NCBI GenBank assembly: GCA_020002185.1
Contig: CM034539.1
Coordinates: 32,197,551-32,261,550, forward strand
Reading direction: 5' to 3'
Length of the DNA: 64,000 bases
Origin: Paraescarpia echinospica
Lineage: Eukaryota > Annelida > Polychaeta > Sabellida > Siboglinidae
The notes beneath the pieces were generated by a model that saw nothing but the letters and a program-made list of their open reading frames with translations, was not told the origin of the DNA and made no database searches. This document shows, one piece after another, positions 61,076-64,000 of this stretch (positions are counted from its first letter, which is position 1; every line of letters begins with the position of its first letter). A program made the translations under genes and the position numbers.

Positions 61076-61736
61076 ATGAACGGACGGTCGTTGAAGCATC
61101 CTTTTACGTGTATTGTAGCCGGTCCTACGGGATGCGGTAAGACGACGTTCGTCGAAGGTTTGATACGTCACGACACTATGATCGATCCGCCGCCGGAGAA
61201 AATCCTGTGGTGTTAAGGACAGTGGCAGAGTGGCTACGCGTCTATGTCTTCGAAAATAGAGTTCGTAGACGGTCTACCGGATCCGAAACGTTTAGACGGT
61301 AAAGCGAGAACGCTTCTAGTACTCGACGACCTCATGGAGGAGACCGATAGCCGGGTGACGGTACTATTTACAAAAAAAAAGTCATCATTGTAATACGTCG
61401 GTCGTACAATTGCGACAGAACATGTTTCCGAAAGGGAAAGAAAACCGTACAATCAGCCTGAACGCTCAATACATAGTGCTATTCAAGAGCCCTCGAGACG
61501 CCGGTCAAGTAGGTCACCTAGCTAAACAGACGTACCCGGGAAAGGTCAACTACATGATAGAGGCTTTCAAAGACGCGACGTCGTCGGCGTACGGCTATCT
61601 ATTCGTGGATCTGAAACAGGAAACGGAAGAGGACATGCGCCTGCGTACGTGCATATTTCCGGACGATCGCCTTCAGTACGTGTACGTACGGAAGGGTGGT
61701 GGCGGTGGTGGTGGTGGTGGCGTCGGCGGACTATAA
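61076..61736 (+). pseudogene. Packaging-type P-loop ATPase, one stop and one frameshift
   Basis: ATG at 61076, Walker A GPTGCGKT in the first 25 residues, and Walker B as LLVLDDL about 75 residues later. Continuity is lost at TAA 61214-61216 and again at an A run near 61372-61380, where one extra A shifts the frame. The rest runs in the third frame to TAA 61734-61736, with LNAQYIVLFKSPRD and AYGYLFVDLK. Its compact size, Walker pair and neighbours fit the genome-packaging ATPase of Polintons and adintoviruses, which acts on capsids in the nucleus. It ends in a polyglycine tail encoded by a GGT repeat. I give no repaired sequence. Confidence 0.7.
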
Positions 61737-61774
61737 GAAGAGAGGGACGACGGGGCGTACGTTTATTAGTCGCT

Positions 61775-62176
61775 ATGACGGGGCGCGCGGTGGCAGCGAA
61801 GAGACGACCGAAGGTGGCGGCACCGACGAATCAAATAAAGAGACACATTGTCGCCCTGCAGCTGTTGGAGAGACATAGGCGGAACATCGCTCTGCGAAAA
61901 GCCCTACTCGCCCACGCGGACACCGGTCTCATTTGTAGTCTGTGCGATTGCGCGTGCAACATTCTGAAAGGGAACGTGAAGTTGTCGCCGAAACAGAAAC
62001 GCGTGTTGGCGAAATACTGGAATCACCTGCGTGAACTCGTCGACAAACACGTTACGCTTAAGCAGAAGCGTGTCATCTTGTAAAAGGGTGCGGGTGGTTT
62101 TCTGACGGGCCTGCTAGCGCCGTTAGCGAGTACCGTTCTCCTTCCGCTGCTCAGACAGGTGTTCGGCAGCGCGTGA
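61775..62176 (+). pseudogene. Small basic pX-like core protein, in-frame stop
   Basis: ATG at 61775. Lys/Arg-rich, about 100 codons to TAA 62081-62083, then 30 more codons in the same frame (GFLTGLLAPLASTVLLPLL) to TGA 62174-62176. The conserved middle reads LKGNVKLSPKQKRVLAKYW. A basic body followed by a Gly/Leu-rich hydrophobic tail is common to small core-type proteins of adintovirus-like elements; the comparison with adenovirus pX is mine. The frame stays clean after the stop, so it looks like a recent mutation. Confidence 0.5.
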
Positions 62177-62197
62177 TTGACGCAGTACGCGAAGAAG

Positions 62198-62941
62198 ATG
62201 GCGTTGGTCGATCCACGATTGGTGGAATGCCTTCTGCCACGTGTCGATCAGTCGTCGAGCACGCCCCGATCACGTGTACTGAGTAGCCTTGACAACGACA
62301 TGAAGGACATTCTAGAACGTTCGGATTTATCGGAACGTGAAAAGGTAGCGTCGTACAATCAACTGCTGAGTCGGTACAATACGATAGAGGCGGCTCGAGC
62401 GGCGCAACAGGTACGCGTGTCGGTGGTCAACAGCGGCAGCGGCGAGACGCCTGCGGTGGCGGCGGCGGCGGTGGCGCCACCATCGTCGGAGGTGGTAGAG
62501 CGCGAAATCATAGCCAGTATGCCGAAAACGTTGAAAGGGAAGACGGGACTTCTTATCGAAAAAATGAAAGCCGATCCGTTGTGTCGATGGAACGATCGCG
62601 GTGAATTCGTGTACGACGGTAAAACGATCGCGGGGAGTAATATGGTCGATCTAATGAACGATCTCATGCGAACGAGATCGATGACGACGGCGCCCGTAGG
62701 ATGGCGCGAGTTCGGATTGCACAAGAAGGATATGAATATCCCTATGGAATTCGTGGGCAACCCGCGCTATCGATCGTACATGGAGCGACGACAGAAGCAC
62801 CTACTAGAAGAGGCGATGATGATGCCGACGACGTCTAGTTCATCAGCGCCGTCGGAGTGGAGACGTCGTCGGATGCGAGGCGAACCTAAACGCAGACAAC
62901 GATCTTCTTCGTTGGGCGTCGCGGCGTGGGATACGTTGTGA
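62198..62941 (+). CDS. Conserved element protein of unknown function
   Basis: 247 residues from ATG 62198 (MALVDPRLVECLLPRVDQSS) to TGA 62939-62941, intact. It has a charged helical N-terminal part (LDNDMKDILERSDLSEREKV), an Ala/Val linker, a compact C-terminal domain (GEFVYDGKTIAGSNMVDLMN, then VGWREFGLHKKDM) and an Arg/Ser-rich tail. I recognise it as a family that travels with this ATPase and integrase in invertebrate and fish elements, but no function is established. A virion or DNA-associated role is possible. It is the only gene of the train without a visible break. Confidence 0.6.
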   Translation: MALVDPRLVECLLPRVDQSSSTPRSRVLSSLDNDMKDILERSDLSEREKVASYNQLLSRYNTIEAARAAQQVRVSVVNSGSGETPAVAAAAVAPPSSEVVEREIIASMPKTLKGKTGLLIEKMKADPLCRWNDRGEFVYDGKTIAGSNMVDLMNDLMRTRSMTTAPVGWREFGLHKKDMNIPMEFVGNPRYRSYMERRQKHLLEEAMMMPTTSSSSAPSEWRRRRMRGEPKRRQRSSSLGVAAWDTL

Positions 62942-63135
62942 TGCCGTCACGACGCGCGATAACGGTCATCGGCTTCACCATCGCGCTTATCGCACTCTAT
63001 ACGTGTATAATAATCATCGTACATTTATCATCGTCGTCGTCGTCGTCATGGTGTCCGGGTGGAGTCGTCGTCCAAAACGAAAGCCTCGACAGCAACGAAA
63101 CGACGTCGACGTCGACGACGACGACGACGAGCTGA
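62941..63135 (+). CDS. Small ORF with one membrane segment
   Basis: ATG at 62941 overlaps the previous stop (TGATG), a tight arrangement that supports it as a gene. 64 residues: MPSRR, then a hydrophobic stretch AITVIGFTIALIALYTCIII, then Ser-rich and Thr-rich low-complexity sequence. It overlaps the start of the integrase frame. It could be a small virion membrane or pVI-like peptide, but the end is encoded by a GAC repeat and may be fortuitous. Confidence 0.35.
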   Translation: MPSRRAITVIGFTIALIALYTCIIIIVHLSSSSSSSWCPGGVVVQNESLDSNETTSTSTTTTTS

Positions 63136-63560
63136 ATAACGTGTACTTCGATCCGAAACGGGTGGGGAGTTACGGAGGCGTCGACGCGTTGCACCGGGCG
63201 TCGAAGCTCCGACGTCCGGCCGTCGAGAGGTGGCTTGCGTCGCAGGACGCCAATACCCTACACAAACCGTTTAGACGACATTTCAAACGACGTCGCGTCA
63301 TCGTGGGCGGTCGAAACCAGCAGTGGCAAGCCGATCTGGTCGACTTGACTAGACTGAAAACGCACAACGACGGTATAACATTCCTATTGACGGTGATCGA
63401 TGTGTTTTCGAAGTGGGCGTGGTGCGTTCCGTTGAAGAGTAAGTCCGGTCTGTCGCTCGTCGCGGCCTTCGAGCGCCTGCTGAGCGACGACGACGTCGAG
63501 ACGCCGAACACGCTGCAGACCGATAAGGGGAGCGAGTTTTTGAACCGTGGGTATCGAAAT
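63048..63560 (+). pseudogene. rve-family integrase, truncated
   Basis: ATG at 63048, an Arg/Asp-rich start, then YFDPKRVGSYGGVDALHRA, FKRRRVIVGG, and the catalytic core with QWQADLVDL (first Asp), LLTVIDVFSKWAW and TLQTDKGSEF (second Asp). The homology ends abruptly at about 63546-63560, before the third catalytic residue (Glu). The DDE triad is therefore incomplete and the enzyme dead. The same reading frame continues without a stop into the protease. This integrase type resembles the C. elegans F54H12.3-like transposon integrases. Confidence 0.75.
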
Positions 63561-63666
63561 GCATTTCGGGACGCCGCTACCGATTCCGGTGAACGGCGTC
63601 GTGTACGCGGAATTCGAGACGGTGATGGAGATCGACCGGAACCGGAACGTCGTGTACGACTGGTAG
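63560..63666 (+). pseudogene. C-terminal remnant of a deleted gene, possibly structural
   Basis: In the frame one base on from the integrase, a protein-like stretch reads MHFGTPLPIPVNGVVYAEFE and ends VVYDW before TAG 63664-63666, six bases before the protease ATG. The tight spacing suggests the end of the gene that normally precedes the protease, which in related elements is a capsid gene. The rest was lost in the deletion that cut the integrase. Identification as capsid is inference. Confidence 0.4.
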
Positions 63667-63671
63667 TAACT

Positions 63672-64000
63672 ATGGATACGTTTCAACTGATGCGTCGTCT
63701 GGAACACGATACGTACGCTAAACGTATCGTCGTCGGCGTCGTGCCTAAAGACGCGCTACCTACCGCCGCCGCCACCACCACCGTTTACCCGACGGCCTTC
63801 GTGTGCAACACCGACAACGGCGGCGAACCGGGACAGCACTGGGTGGCCGTCTACGTGGACGCCGACCGACGAGGCGAGTACTTCGATTCGTACGGTCTGC
63901 CGCCGCTGCACGCCGACTTCCGCGCGTTCCTGCAGCGTCACTGCGGCGACGCGTGGACGTACAACGACAAGCGGCTGCAGAGCGTCATCTCTAACGTGTG
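63672..64000 (+). CDS. Adenain-like cysteine protease, cut by the window end
   Basis: ATG at 63672. 109 residues are visible: MDTFQLMRRLEHDTYAKRIV, then CNTD...GQHWVAVYVD and EYFDSYGLPP, then TYNDKRLQS. The His at residue 56 (in HW) and the Asp at residue 72 occupy the positions of the adenovirus protease His and Glu/Asp of the C5 triad. The catalytic Cys would lie beyond the window. Such proteases mature capsid proteins of adenoviruses, Polintons and adintoviruses. No break is visible in this part. Confidence 0.75.
   Translation, partial: MDTFQLMRRLEHDTYAKRIVVGVVPKDALPTAAATTTVYPTAFVCNTDNGGEPGQHWVAVYVDADRRGEYFDSYGLPPLHADFRAFLQRHCGDAWTYNDKRLQSVISNV

Larger units (their letters stand above)
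58706..64000 (+). mobile_element. Virus-like Polinton/Maverick or adintovirus-type element, left end, decayed
   Basis: It starts AGTAGTATATCACGT after CACGTT, has a terminal and subterminal repeat region of about 1.2 kb, and then a gene train on the plus strand: NADAR domain, P-loop ATPase, pX-like basic protein, conserved element protein, membrane-segment ORF, integrase, protease. ATPase, rve integrase and adenain-type protease together are the established Polinton/adintovirus set. No DNA polymerase B or complete capsid gene is seen in the window; they may lie further right or be deleted. GC content and CG frequency rise sharply after 60550 compared with the AT-rich surroundings. In-frame stops, a frameshift and a deletion make this copy non-functional. 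Confidence 0.8.

Noticed and set aside
58706..64000. Retrovirus or LTR retrotransposon
   Set aside because: An rve integrase is present, but there is no reverse transcriptase, RNase H, LTR pair or primer binding site. The adenain-like protease and packaging-type ATPase point to the Polinton/adintovirus group.
59950..64000. DNA polymerase B gene expected in a Polinton
   Set aside because: No polymerase motifs were found in any frame within the window. It may lie to the right or be missing, so I do not annotate it.

Overview
The window is animal nuclear DNA from a repeat-rich invertebrate, most likely a lophotrochozoan and perhaps a mollusc. The evidence is spliced genes with GT-AG introns and TATA boxes, very long CA/TG, TA and GAGT tracts, CR1/Jockey-like LINE fragments, and a virus-like transposon with an adenovirus-type protease. 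No mitochondrial or bacterial features are present. The species cannot be named from the sequence. A 1000-N scaffold gap lies at 29099-30098.

Layout. 1-14258 is paralogous, partly tandem segmental duplications. They carry a 4.85-kb non-autonomous inverted-repeat transposon (4304-9156, 6-bp target duplication CACGTT) that is itself split by a LINE fragment. 14259-27971 is a giant imperfect palindrome with arms of about 6.8 kb. It starts and ends with AGTAGTAT, is filled with four minisatellites in mirror order, and carries a small four-exon acidic-protein gene in its right arm. 28100-42226 is the one clear host gene: a minus-strand gene of at least 13 exons for a secreted protein with signal peptide, Cys-rich modules and a VWD-C8-TIL assembly. 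Its introns contain microsatellites and decayed LINEs. 42250-51300 repeats the paralogous blocks of 1-14258, including a 65-bp minisatellite and a CAA-type tract that are single-copy or very short in the sister blocks. 52060-57165 holds a LINE and a decayed member of an uncharacterised invertebrate family inside a pair of inverted repeats. 57925-64000 is a further paralogous flank followed by the left end of a virus-like (Polinton/Maverick or adintovirus-type) element that runs off the window.

The virus-like element has the same terminal sequence, the same subterminal repeats and the same upstream insertion site as the 4304-9156 element, which therefore looks like its deletion derivative. After the terminal repeat come two tandem tRNA-like pol III cassettes and a TATA promoter. 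A plus-strand gene train follows: a NADAR (YbiA-like) domain protein, a packaging-type P-loop ATPase, a small basic pX-like core protein, a conserved element protein, a small membrane-segment ORF, an rve integrase and an adenain-like protease. Three in-frame stops, a one-base frameshift in an A run, and a deletion that removes the integrase's last catalytic residue show this copy is dead.

The start of the window matches the sequence immediately upstream of the VWD gene, so a paralogous VWD gene copy probably begins about 20-30 bases left of base 1. All calls rest on reading the sequence and on phase and splice-site consistency; no database search was possible.
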